Origin: JBLMYQ01 sp050260055
Lineage (GTDB): Bacteria > Bacillota > Clostridia > Acetivibrionales > UBA4821
Assembly (NCBI GenBank): GCA_050260055.1
Contig: JBLNBO010000037.1
Location: 1-7,889 of the forward strand
Direction: 5' to 3'
Length of the DNA stretch: 7,889 nucleotides
In this document: one piece after another, positions 1 to 7,201 of the stretch
How the letters are laid out: each line of letters begins with the position of its first letter
Numbering within the stretch: the first letter of the stretch is position 1
Notes under the pieces: model-generated
Databases searched by the model: none
What the model was told of the DNA's origin: nothing
What the model saw: the letters and a program-made list of their open reading frames with translations, nothing else
Program-made: the position numbers and the translations under genes

Positions 1-249
1 TATGCGAACGATTATTCTGGAAAAATATCTTTTATTAGTTCTATTTCTGTTATTCCCAGATATCAAGGCACTGGTGTTTCTCAAAAGTTGATTGATTTCT
101 CAATTGAACATGCAAGAAAAAAAGGGATGAAATATATAAGACTTGAGGTAAACAAAAGCAACACAAAAGCAATAAAATTTTACGAAAGAAATAAATTTAA
201 TATCGAGTCAACTGACAACAACAGTTTCCTAATGATCAGAAACGTCTAA
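1..249 (+). CDS. GNAT-family N-acetyltransferase, C-terminal part (5' end outside window)
   Basis: The frame is open from the first base to a TAA at 247-249 and gives 82 residues without a start, so the gene begins upstream. The peptide carries the acetyl-CoA binding core of GNAT enzymes. A beta-strand reading ISSISVIP is followed by R-Y-Q-G-T-G at residues 20-25, which fits the R/Q-x-x-G-x-G/A pyrophosphate-binding loop, and then an amphipathic helix. The late motif NTKAIKFYE (residues 54-62) is the usual Asn/Tyr-containing motif before the last strand. GNAT proteins are normally about 150 residues, so roughly half is missing. The acceptor cannot be read from the sequence. Its place 64 bases upstream of a flippase gene on the same strand suggests acetylation of an amino sugar in glycan synthesis, but this is inference from context. 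Confidence 0.8.
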   Translation, partial: YANDYSGKISFISSISVIPRYQGTGVSQKLIDFSIEHARKKGMKYIRLEVNKSNTKAIKFYERNKFNIESTDNNSFLMIRNV

Positions 250-313
250 TTATGTTTCTCAGTAGTAGTCTATGTCACATTCAATTAAAAATTATCCTAA
301 AATGTGAACAATC

Positions 314-1783
314 ATGAATTCCACCAATGATCTCCACCACAGGACAGCTACCGGGATAATTTGGACTTTCTTTGAACAAATCTTTCGCATTGGAGTTCAG
401 ACAATCAGTACACTTATATTAGCATGGTTCCTGCTTCCAGAAGATTTTGGTCTTATAGCTATGCTCACGGTCTTCTTCGCTATTGCCCATTCTTTAATGG
501 ATTCCGGTTTTAGTCAGGCGTTAATTCGTAAGAAAGAAATTAGCCAAACTGATTATTCCACTGCGTTCTATACAAATTTAGCGTTAGGATTTTTAGTTTA
601 TGGACTTCTTTTTGTCTCTGCACACTTTATATCCAGTTTTTATAACGAACCACGATTGGTAGTGTTAGTTCGTGTAATGGGATTAGTGGTGATTATCAAT
701 TCTTTCCAACTGGTGCAGGTAGCAGATCTTACCCGAAAATTGAACTTTAAGGTTCAATTCAGAGTTACCCTGCCTTCTGCTATATTTTCCGGTGTCGTAG
801 CAATTTTTATGGCAGTAATGGGCTTTGGAATCTGGAGTCTGGTAGCTCAGATGCTCATGTTCTCTTTTGCCTGTACAGCACTTTACTGGATAGTCAATAA
901 ATGGAGGCCCAGTAAAGACTTTAGCATAAAATCAATTAAGGAAATGTTTGGCTTTGGTTCAAAATTATTAGCATCTGGTCTATTGGATACTATTTTCCAA
1001 AATATTTATGTCATAACAATTGGCAAGCTTTTTTCAGCTACACTGCTTGGTTACTATTTCTTTGCCCAGCGAATCCAACAGCTTGTTGTAGAGCAATTAT
1101 CAGGTGCAGTACAAAGGGTTACCTACCCTGCACTATCAACCATACAAGATGACGATAAAGCTCTTAAGGCATTTTATCGTAAAATCATTCAGGTTGTTAC
1201 CTACATTGTTTTCCCTTGTATGATAGCTCTTGCAGTGCTAGCTAAACCTCTCTTTATTCTTACTTTAAAAGATGATTGGTTGCCTGCAGTACCTTATTTG
1301 CAGCTTCTATGCATAGCGGGTTTGTTGTACCCTCTACATGCAATTAATTTGAATATTCTCAAAGTTAAAGGTCGATCGGATCTCTTCCTGCATTTAGAGG
1401 TAGTTAAGAAAATAATGATTGTGGTAATTATATTAATTAGCGTAAGATTTGGCATTTTTGGAATTTTAATAGGAGAAATTGTTGGTTCAGTCCTAGCTTA
1501 TATTCCCAACAGTTATTTCTCAACTAAACTAATTGATTATTCTGTACCGGAACAGTTGCATGATTTTATCCCTACATCTCTATTAGCTTTTACAATGGGA
1601 GTTACTATGTATACTGTAGGTTTATTTTTACCACTTGGCGAATTCGCTTACGTTTTGGTGATTGGATTAGGGGGAGCTGCAGTTTATGTTTTAACCAATT
1701 ATTTATTTAAAATACCGGCGCAGCTGTTAGTGTTAGAGATAATAAAAGAACAATATTTAATAGAAGGTCAGGGGCATGGATAA
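314..1783 (+). CDS. Wzx-type polysaccharide flippase (MOP superfamily, WzxC/TuaB-like)
   Basis: This 489-residue polytopic protein is expected to flip lipid-linked oligosaccharide units across the cytoplasmic membrane. A short charged N-terminus is followed by about twelve to fourteen hydrophobic segments. The family signature is clear in the first third: LLPEDFGLIAM near residues 41-51, then the DSGFSQALIRKKE stretch, a paired Asp-Tyr-Ser-Thr, and FYNEPRL near residues 109-115. These are hallmarks of the WzxC-like branch of polysaccharide exporters, and the length is normal for it. The ATG at 314 has a GTGA at 304-307 with six-base spacing, a weak match to the archaeal/bacterial anti-Shine-Dalgarno. 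Its 3' end overlaps the next gene by 8 bases, so the two are probably translationally coupled. The protein resembles bacterial exporters, so transfer from bacteria is possible but unproven. The exact substrate cannot be predicted. Confidence 0.9.
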   Translation: MNSTNDLHHRTATGIIWTFFEQIFRIGVQTISTLILAWFLLPEDFGLIAMLTVFFAIAHSLMDSGFSQALIRKKEISQTDYSTAFYTNLALGFLVYGLLFVSAHFISSFYNEPRLVVLVRVMGLVVIINSFQLVQVADLTRKLNFKVQFRVTLPSAIFSGVVAIFMAVMGFGIWSLVAQMLMFSFACTALYWIVNKWRPSKDFSIKSIKEMFGFGSKLLASGLLDTIFQNIYVITIGKLFSATLLGYYFFAQRIQQLVVEQLSGAVQRVTYPALSTIQDDDKALKAFYRKIIQVVTYIVFPCMIALAVLAKPLFILTLKDDWLPAVPYLQLLCIAGLLYPLHAINLNILKVKGRSDLFLHLEVVKKIMIVVIILISVRFGIFGILIGEIVGSVLAYIPNSYFSTKLIDYSVPEQLHDFIPTSLLAFTMGVTMYTVGLFLPLGEFAYVLVIGLGGAAVYVLTNYLFKIPAQLLVLEIIKEQYLIEGQGHG

Positions 1784-2759
1784 AATACAAGAACCATTAG
1801 TCAGCATTTGTTGCTTCGCTTACAATCATGAGAAATATATAAGAGATGCCATTGAAAGTTTTCTAATGCAGGAAACTGAGTTTCCCTTTGAAATTATCAT
1901 ACATGACGATGCATCAACAGACATGACAGCGGCTATTATCAGAGAGTATGAGGAAAAATATCCTGAGATAATAAAGCCAATTTATCAGTTAGAAAATCAA
2001 TATTCGAAAGGTATACAGGTAACAATTTTCGCTTATAAAAAATTTAAAGGAAAATATCTTGCAATTTGTGAAGGCGATGACTATTGGACAGATACATTGA
2101 AATTACAGAAACAGATTATGGAAATGGAAAAACATCCTGAATGTCACATAAGCTTTCATCCTGCAATTATAAAATGGGATGATGGATCTAAAAGAAATCA
2201 AACACTGGCTCTGCACTCTAACCGATCTAAAATCTTTAAAACTGATGAGGTAATTTTAGGTGGAGGAGAGTTTATGCCTACAAATTCCATTGTATTAAAT
2301 AGATCGGTTATACCTAGAATTATTTCTTTTTTTGATATATCCAAATATGTACCAGTTGCAGATTATTACACACAAATCTTAGGTGCAGAAAATGGCGGTG
2401 CATTATATCTTGCTGATTTAATGAGTGTTTATAGAATGGGAGTTTCCGGATCCTGGTCTCAAAGGTTCAATCAGTCTGATAACTCCGAGATTGATTTACT
2501 GATAGCTGCTAATAATAAAATGGATGAGTTTCTGAATCATAAATATTCAAAGCAATTTACTACTATGAACGAGTGTCTTGTTTCAAAAAAATTAAAGTCT
2601 ATCTATATAGATATAAAGATAAAGAGTAGTTTATTGGAATCTCATTATGAGTATATAAATTTTAAAGATAAGTTCATGTGGCATACAATATATAAACATC
2701 CAAAACTCATAAAAACTCTGAAAGGGATGAAAGATCTTGCATTTCAAAAAAGCCTTTAG
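1776..2759 (+). CDS. Glycosyltransferase family 2 (GT-A fold)
   Basis: This 327-residue cytoplasmic or membrane-associated glycosyltransferase should move a sugar from a nucleotide donor to a growing glycan. The N-terminal GT-A domain begins with LVSICCFAYNHEKYI (residues 8-22), the typical first strand and nucleotide-binding loop. DDASTD at residues 44-49 is the usual second nucleotide-contacting motif. EGDDYW at residues 99-104 contains the metal-binding acidic pair of the DxD type, followed by the K-x-Q-K-Q-I helix common in this subgroup. Residues from about 230 on are lysine-rich and have no recognised domain, and no clear transmembrane helix is present. The ATG lies inside the flippase gene, preceded by AAGGTCAGGGG, a purine-rich ribosome binding region, and overlaps the flippase stop by 8 bases. 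The donor and acceptor are unknown. The last codons run into a convergent gene 46 bases away. Confidence 0.9.
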   Translation: MDKIQEPLVSICCFAYNHEKYIRDAIESFLMQETEFPFEIIIHDDASTDMTAAIIREYEEKYPEIIKPIYQLENQYSKGIQVTIFAYKKFKGKYLAICEGDDYWTDTLKLQKQIMEMEKHPECHISFHPAIIKWDDGSKRNQTLALHSNRSKIFKTDEVILGGGEFMPTNSIVLNRSVIPRIISFFDISKYVPVADYYTQILGAENGGALYLADLMSVYRMGVSGSWSQRFNQSDNSEIDLLIAANNKMDEFLNHKYSKQFTTMNECLVSKKLKSIYIDIKIKSSLLESHYEYINFKDKFMWHTIYKHPKLIKTLKGMKDLAFQKSL

Positions 2760-2805
2760 AGCTCTCACATATTTACCAATATATAACTAGACTTTTTACA
2801 AGAAA
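2760..2805. terminator. Short convergent intergenic gap, possible termination region
   Basis: Only 46 bases separate the stop codons of two converging genes. On the + strand a run of five T follows the glycosyltransferase stop at 2793-2797. On the - strand a run of six T (A at 2746-2751) lies inside the end of the glycosyltransferase gene, just past the hydrolase stop. Archaeal RNA polymerase can terminate at short T-runs without a hairpin, so both are candidates. No convincing stem-loop is present, and the assignment is weak. Confidence 0.25.
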
Positions 2806-4482
2806 TCATTTCTGCAATTCAAGAATATATCCTATCATCTGAGAACGAATAACATCAAGATCCTGATTAGTTAAATCTGTATCCTTCAAATGTTCAATAT
2901 ACGTTTCTGCCTCTGTGGTATCCTTTCCTTGACTCTTGGATGTCCTGATCGCATTCTGTAGAGTAGTCATATACCGCACATCATCCACACCTTCCCTGAA
3001 GCCTTCCCATTGAATAGTATCTATCACCCCATTTATAGTTGGATAAGCAAAAACATGGTCTCTATATACTGTATGGTCAAAGTCATTCCATATATCGCCA
3101 TACGAACACTGATAAGCAAAATCCATTGCTCCGTCGTAATTTTTTTGCCATAGCAAAAGCCCGAAATTGAGTCTGTAAAGTTTTGGGTATTCAGGAACTA
3201 CTTGAGGATGACCGTATGAGAATACTTTATTACCGTATTTATGATATTTATCTGCCAATTCCATCGAGGGATTTTCGTTAACTACTGCAAGGTCAAGTAT
3301 ATCTGCTACCGGAGCCGCCAGAACTTCTGTTTGTGCATTCATAACTTTTCCTCCTGCGTTATGAATTGAAGCCATTTTAAATCTATTAACAGGATCATTT
3401 ATGCTTTTTTCATCAGGCCCATATATGTAAATATCTTTCACTCCATAAGGGTTCGTCAAATTTTTATAGTATGGGATTTCTCCTGCACTATCAAAGTATG
3501 ATCCAGTTATGTATAGGTTAGTGCTATTAAGACCAACTGCATTTCTTATAGGAAGAACCTGCTTGCACGATTCGGCAGTAGGTTTAAAGATAATCTGAGG
3601 GTTCGTTACTCCATGATCTAACATATCTTTCATTTCAGCCGTGTACTGTTCTTTCGTTTTTAGCTCTGAGGAAATAGTTCCCGTGTCTGAAATTCTGCCC
3701 CTGTAATATATACTATATTCCATATTTGGCTCGGATAGTACAATAGGAAAAACCTGTAAGTAGACATTCATGTCTTTTAAGACGGTTGTGTCTGTTTTTA
3801 ATGTAATTGTGCCTTTATAGTTCCCTGGTTTCGTGCCATGTGGTACATGCATGGTGATCCATATCTGTTTATTATATCCCTGCTTAATGTCTATTGGTTT
3901 TAGAGTAATAGAGTCTTTAACTGGACGTTGTGATATTGGGATTTCAAAAAACTCTGACGGCTCAATTGCACTGCTAGAGATGTCTTTATATTCGCCATTT
4001 GTTAATTTGAGGTAGTTCTTTCCAGATGGATTTGAGAAATCAATGAGATCCGAATTATCGCCAGTCACCTTAACTAAAGAATCCTCTTTCAAGAGGAGTT
4101 CAGGGGTTAGGTATCTACCATGAACATATGGGTCAAACGAATAGCCGCCCTGGTGCCAACATTTGACTGTTCTGATATCAACATTTGAAGATGGTATAGT
4201 CTCCCTGCTCCAAATTAGATCAGTTGAAGATATTGTTATATTATTTATATTCATATTCGCATGGATCGCAAAACTGGCTGGCTCAAATTCACCGGGGGAT
4301 GCTTTGATTGTGATATTATCAGATAGATAATGAGACGGGATTTGAGAAGTAGGTAACAATTTGTAATCTATAATAGCGGGAAGTACATATATATCCGCAG
4401 CGTTTGCACTTGCCGGAATTGTCTGAGATCCTGCGATTAAAAAAAATATTATGAATACTAGAAAAGGTGCTTTTTTTGGCAT
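2806..4482 (-). CDS. Secreted GH123/DUF4091-type glycoside hydrolase-like protein
   Basis: This 558-residue protein starts with a signal peptide: two lysines, a hydrophobic core at residues 7-18, and a likely cleavage after Ala-Asn-Ala at about residue 28. There is no lipobox cysteine and no C-terminal anchor. Residues about 30-248 look like the beta-sandwich N-terminal region of the family, ending with the typical VPHGTKPGNYKGTITL and YLQVFPIVLSEP strands. Residues about 255-510 match the DUF4091/GH123 barrel. IYIYGPDE (351-358) places an Asp-Glu pair at 357-358, where characterised beta-N-acetylgalactosaminidases of GH123 carry their catalytic Asp-Glu. LLLWQKNYDGAMDFAYQ and WEGFREGVDD (492-501) are conserved late motifs. 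The start is supported by GGAG at 4488-4491 with five-base spacing. The family assignment is fairly firm; catalytic activity and GalNAc specificity are inference. It may remodel the surface glycan made by the neighbouring genes. Confidence 0.82.
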   Translation of the reverse strand: MPKKAPFLVFIIFFLIAGSQTIPASANAADIYVLPAIIDYKLLPTSQIPSHYLSDNITIKASPGEFEPASFAIHANMNINNITISSTDLIWSRETIPSSNVDIRTVKCWHQGGYSFDPYVHGRYLTPELLLKEDSLVKVTGDNSDLIDFSNPSGKNYLKLTNGEYKDISSSAIEPSEFFEIPISQRPVKDSITLKPIDIKQGYNKQIWITMHVPHGTKPGNYKGTITLKTDTTVLKDMNVYLQVFPIVLSEPNMEYSIYYRGRISDTGTISSELKTKEQYTAEMKDMLDHGVTNPQIIFKPTAESCKQVLPIRNAVGLNSTNLYITGSYFDSAGEIPYYKNLTNPYGVKDIYIYGPDEKSINDPVNRFKMASIHNAGGKVMNAQTEVLAAPVADILDLAVVNENPSMELADKYHKYGNKVFSYGHPQVVPEYPKLYRLNFGLLLWQKNYDGAMDFAYQCSYGDIWNDFDHTVYRDHVFAYPTINGVIDTIQWEGFREGVDDVRYMTTLQNAIRTSKSQGKDTTEAETYIEHLKDTDLTNQDLDVIRSQMIGYILELQK

Positions 4483-4533
4483 ATTTGCTCCATTCTAATT
4501 ATAAAATATAATGATATATTATAGATTATATAA
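4483..4533 (-). promoter_or_regulatory. Ribosome binding site and candidate TATA box for the GH123-like gene
   Basis: On the - strand GGAG at 4488-4491 sits five bases before the ATG at 4482, a good ribosome binding site. A palindromic TTATATAA at 4526-4533 lies where an archaeal TATA box would put transcription initiation near 4500-4505, giving a leader of about 20 bases that includes the GGAG. The surrounding DNA is almost entirely A and T, so other TATA-like strings exist (for example 4553-4560 and 4606-4619) and the box choice is uncertain. Confidence 0.35.
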
Positions 4534-4706
4534 TTACTAATATTAATGTTTAATTTATATAATAAAAATAATAATGTTTGATTTTTCTAACTGCTAATAC
4601 TTCTTCGGATTTTATATGTAAATTGATAGAGTATAACAGCGTTAACATAAATATAATAATTAGATAAATATAATAATCATGTGAGAATCAAATTAAATAA
4701 AACCGT

Positions 4707-4782
4707 ACTCCAAGAAAAGAAAATATGTTAACTCCAAGGAAAAGAAAAATATGTTAACTCAAAGGAAAAGAAAACCATGTTA
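4707..4782. repeat. Three tandem degenerate copies of a 24-26 base unit
   Basis: Copies lie at 4707-4730, 4731-4756 and 4757-4782, head to tail with no spacer. Each begins ACTC(C/A)AAG, continues through a purine-only G/A tract, and ends ATGTTA, so each junction makes the palindrome GTTAAC. Copy 1 is two bases shorter than copies 2 and 3. Copy 3 differs mainly by AA for CA near the start and CC for AT before ATGTTA. The strand asymmetry is strong: one strand is nearly all purine in the middle of each unit. The function is unknown; slippage-type expansion of a short sequence is enough to explain it. Confidence 0.85.
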
Positions 4783-4798
4783 ATAAGCCAGATTATGA

Positions 4799-5018
4799 AA
4801 CTTTGTTTTTGCAAACGGCAACAAATCAGTGACCATGAAAGATATCGAACTAATTGAAAGAAACGCTAAAAATTTGCATATATAGAAGCTATCTAGTTTG
4901 GGTATGATTTAAAGAGAATTGAAATTCTGAAAACATACTGGAATTAAGAGAAAGAGTACGAAAAGAAAATGCTATTTCTAAAAATTCAATAGGTTTTCAT
5001 CCATCAATGGTACAGTAA
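4799..5018 (+). pseudogene. Possible decayed coding sequence in three frames, unknown family
   Basis: Three consecutive stretches read as ordinary soluble protein, each in a different frame. Bases 4799-4882 give a peptide containing ANGNKSVTMKDIELIERNAK, ending at a TAG at 4883. Bases 4897-4944 give FGYDLKRIEILKTYWN, ending at a TAA at 4945. Bases 4944-5015 give LRERVRKENAISKNSIGF followed by a few more residues, ending at a TAA at 5016. The charged, helix-like composition and the way each stretch hands over near the previous stop suggest one gene broken by small indels and stop codons (one more TAG at 4894). I do not recognise the family. In AT-rich DNA such runs can arise by chance, so this is a tentative call. 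Confidence 0.35.
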
Positions 5019-5165
5019 AATTTGAGATCAGAAGAACGAAAAATGAGAGTAGAAAACTGGACTCTATAATGAGTTTCACAGCATAATAACTACTGATGCT
5101 GACATAAATACAAAATAGGGTTGGAAGCATGAACTCATTGGGATATTTTTTTAAAGAGACGAGTA

Positions 5166-5200
5166 TCAAATTAGATTAGGGATTTTAAGAGCTAATTTGA
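5166..5200. repeat. Inverted repeat, 9-base perfect arms
   Basis: TCAAATTAG at 5166-5174 is the exact reverse complement of CTAATTTGA at 5192-5200, with a 17-base loop. It lies about 90 bases beyond the stop of the membrane protein gene on the - strand. No T-run follows the stem on the - strand, so it is not a classical intrinsic terminator. It could protect or process a transcript end, or be a remnant of an insertion. Confidence 0.55.
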
Positions 5201-5208
5201 GATCCTCC

Positions 5209-5228
5209 GGAGAGGCAGTTAACTCTCC
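5209..5228. repeat. Inverted repeat, 6-base GC-rich stem
   Basis: GGAGAG at 5209-5214 pairs perfectly with CTCTCC at 5223-5228 around the 8-base loop GCAGTTAA. A competing fold uses CCTC at 5204-5207 with GAGG at 5212-5215. It stands out because its surroundings are AT-rich, and it lies 61 bases past the stop of the membrane protein gene. No T-tract follows on either strand. It may be a transcript 3'-end structure. Confidence 0.5.
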
Positions 5229-5289
5229 AACAAGATATACATGGATTCAGAGCTATTAGAAGATCATAATTAAATCATTTGGATACCAG

Positions 5290-7149
5290 TTACGTACTTT
5301 TTTCATCAGGCAAAATCCTTGAATTAATATAATAGACAATCAGTCCTTTATTAGAGTAAATTTTATTCACACTTATATCAGTATTTATTCGCTCAAAATC
5401 ATCTGAAGCCCAGCGAGTTTTCGCCATTTCTGGGAAAATATCTACATAGATTGACTTATCTCTATCTAAAATTGGAAAGTAAACATCCTCTTTATAATAT
5501 ATAGATAGTAAAGAATTTGTGCTATTATACCCAAAATGATTTAAAGAAGGCTTTATTTCATCAGGAATAATAAGACGAGTAATTTTTTGCCTTTCTATTT
5601 CGGAAGGAGAGAGCATGTCAACAAATCGATATGGTGCTGCAGTACCTCCAGTTATTCGAATATCTACATTACGATTATCTAAAAGCCAATTCATACCATT
5701 AAATTCACTTTTTGTGGTTTGCTGGCTCATTTCCAAAATATAAGGAGAAGGATAAACAATCAAAATACCATGTATAAATATTCCAACTAGAAATGCTATT
5801 ATTATAAGAGGGATAAATGAGTTCTTTTTTTCTTTAAAATTTTCCATCGCAGTTACTAAATAGAAACCAACAAAAAGTGTAGAGATTAAAACAGTATAAA
5901 CTATAAACCTTTGCGGTCCAAAACTTAAATCAACTAAATAATTAATAGATATCAATACGCCAAAAAAAGCAAGAGGGCCATATAAACTAAACAATGTCCT
6001 TAATTTTACATCATCAGGATTTTTTGACATTTTTTTCAATATTATAGGAGCACATGCTAAAGTAATTACTAAATATACAAGCGTGCCTCCTAATCTTTTT
6101 AGTATTTGCATAGTTACACTATACCCATATCCTTGAGCATAGTTTATTAGAGAAACCAAGCTGTTAAGTTGAGAAGGTCTTCCTTCAATTAATACTCCGT
6201 GAATATTAATTAATGTGTCTTGCCATAGTTGAAAGCAAGATACCCAGGCAATACCCCATACAAATAAGATCAGTAACAGAGCAGATTTAATTTTAGCAAG
6301 AAGAGAATATGTTAGATCATATTTATTTTTATTAAGCTGGATTAATATTTTATTTGGAATTGATATAAAAGCAACTATACTTGCAAAAGCTATATAAGGT
6401 ACGGGATGGAACACTGGATATAGAAACGCCACTATTATGACCATAATTCCCTCTGCAAGCCCTCCCCCTTGAATTGATCTAATCACAATGTAAAGTAATA
6501 GTGGAAATAAAAGATTTGATAATGTATTTGGCGTGAAATTTAAGTACCAGCCATTTAGAAATGTACAGCTTACAAGAGTAGCTATCACAATGTGGCTTTT
6601 ATCTGGCAATACTTGTTTAGCAAAAAGGTACATGAAAGGTACATACAAAATTCCGAAAAATAAAGGAATCATTTTATGCAAAAAAATCAAATCCAGCCCT
6701 AAAATCAGAGATAGTTGCGTTGCATATACATGCATAATCGGATAAAAAAGTTCAGCATCTAAATAGCCTCTGGTGAGTATATGATAAACTTGCCCAATAT
6801 GCGATGCTGCATCACCATTAAGAGACCAGCTATAATATCCTCTGATAATGAATAAAGAGATAACGAATAAGTTACATAAATAGACAAGTATAAGACCAAT
6901 TTTCCATAAGTAACTTCGTTGGAATTCTTGGTTATAAACTTGTATAATAACAATTGAAGTTCCTACAGCAATAGAAAAGAGCAAGGAAATCCAAATAACG
7001 ATATGTGTAGACTTATAAATAGAGGGCTCATAACCTGTAGTAGGGGAATTGTGAGCTAATATTAGACTGAAAATCAGTAATAAAAAGCATAAAGTAAGTA
7101 GTAATTTTGAGAATAATTCATTATATTTTAGAAAATTATCTTTTGACAA
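5290..7149 (-). CDS. Large polytopic membrane protein, archaeal GT-C glycosyltransferase-like
   Basis: The longest reading is 623 residues from a TTG at 7161; positions below use that numbering. An in-frame TGA lies three codons further up and there is no in-frame ATG before residue 143, so the start must be TTG or GTG. I prefer the TTG at 7149 (residue 5), because GGTGA at 7155-7159 sits five bases before it, giving 619 residues. There are about a dozen hydrophobic segments up to residue 470, then an extracytoplasmic domain of about 150 residues. The first large outer loop holds GDAASH (116-121) and LFYPIMH (138-144), an arrangement like the Asp-containing first loop of GT-C enzymes that use lipid-linked sugars. 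The C-terminal part begins with a Thr-Lys-Ser-Glu-Phe-x-Gly-Met-x-Trp-Leu stretch. The likely role is sugar transfer outside the membrane, but the substrate is unknown and the activity is inferred from topology and weak motifs only. Confidence 0.75.
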   Translation of the reverse strand: MSKDNFLKYNELFSKLLLTLCFLLLIFSLILAHNSPTTGYEPSIYKSTHIVIWISLLFSIAVGTSIVIIQVYNQEFQRSYLWKIGLILVYLCNLFVISLFIIRGYYSWSLNGDAASHIGQVYHILTRGYLDAELFYPIMHVYATQLSLILGLDLIFLHKMIPLFFGILYVPFMYLFAKQVLPDKSHIVIATLVSCTFLNGWYLNFTPNTLSNLLFPLLLYIVIRSIQGGGLAEGIMVIIVAFLYPVFHPVPYIAFASIVAFISIPNKILIQLNKNKYDLTYSLLAKIKSALLLILFVWGIAWVSCFQLWQDTLINIHGVLIEGRPSQLNSLVSLINYAQGYGYSVTMQILKRLGGTLVYLVITLACAPIILKKMSKNPDDVKLRTLFSLYGPLAFFGVLISINYLVDLSFGPQRFIVYTVLISTLFVGFYLVTAMENFKEKKNSFIPLIIIAFLVGIFIHGILIVYPSPYILEMSQQTTKSEFNGMNWLLDNRNVDIRITGGTAAPYRFVDMLSPSEIERQKITRLIIPDEIKPSLNHFGYNSTNSLLSIYYKEDVYFPILDRDKSIYVDIFPEMAKTRWASDDFERINTDISVNKIYSNKGLIVYYINSRILPDEKST

Positions 7150-7154
7150 AGAAA

Positions 7155-7201
7155 TCACCAAATGATGGATTCAATAAATGTCTTCTTTATATTACTTTTG
7201 C
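7155..7201 (-). promoter_or_regulatory. Candidate promoter and ribosome binding site of the membrane protein gene
   Basis: On the - strand GCAAAAG (7195-7201), a purine-rich BRE-like element, directly precedes TAATATAAA (7186-7194), a good archaeal TATA box. Initiation about 25 bases on would fall near 7163-7165, just before GGTGA at 7155-7159. That gives a very short leader and fits a TTG start at 7149 better than one at 7161. The box also overlaps the last codons of the decayed acetyltransferase, so it may have arisen or been retained after that gene was lost. Confidence 0.4.

Larger units (their letters stand above)
4534..5289. other. Long gene-poor spacer with repeats and decayed sequence
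   Basis: No intact gene with a credible start and ribosome binding site is present between the hydrolase promoter and the membrane protein gene. From 4534 to 4706 the DNA is strongly AT-rich, and I see nothing beyond TATA-like strings and a GTTAAC palindrome near 4642. From 4707 to 4782 there is a three-copy tandem repeat. From about 4799 to 5018 the + strand reads like a broken coding sequence. From 5019 to 5165 I see no signal apart from a T7 run at 5146-5152. Two inverted repeats follow at 5166-5200 and 5209-5228. The spacer looks like a scar of past insertion or gene loss. Confidence 0.6.

Noticed and set aside
3833..4015. Short + strand reading inside the GH123-like gene
   Set aside because: It lies wholly opposite a well-supported gene, with no own signals or recognisable motif.
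4471..4477. Seven-base homopolymer near the start of the GH123-like gene as a phase-variation switch
   Set aside because: A tract this short is expected by chance in AT-rich DNA and encodes ordinary Lys codons of the signal peptide; the frame is intact.
4707..4782. CRISPR array
   Set aside because: The repeats are directly adjacent with no spacers, differ from one another, and no cas gene is present.
4978..5169. A 63-codon hydrophobic reading on the - strand in the spacer
   Set aside because: It starts with TTG, has no ribosome binding site, and overlaps the more protein-like + strand trace. Hydrophobic runs are common on the opposite strand of AT-rich DNA.
5209..5228. Intrinsic (hairpin plus T-run) terminator
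   Set aside because: The stem is real, but no T-tract follows it on either strand.
4534..5289. Insertion sequence
   Set aside because: No transposase motif, matching terminal inverted repeats or target-site duplication could be found bounding the spacer.
6533..6953. Two short readings (6533-6745 on + and 6759-6953 on -) inside the membrane protein gene
   Set aside because: Both are other-frame shadows of a long supported gene.
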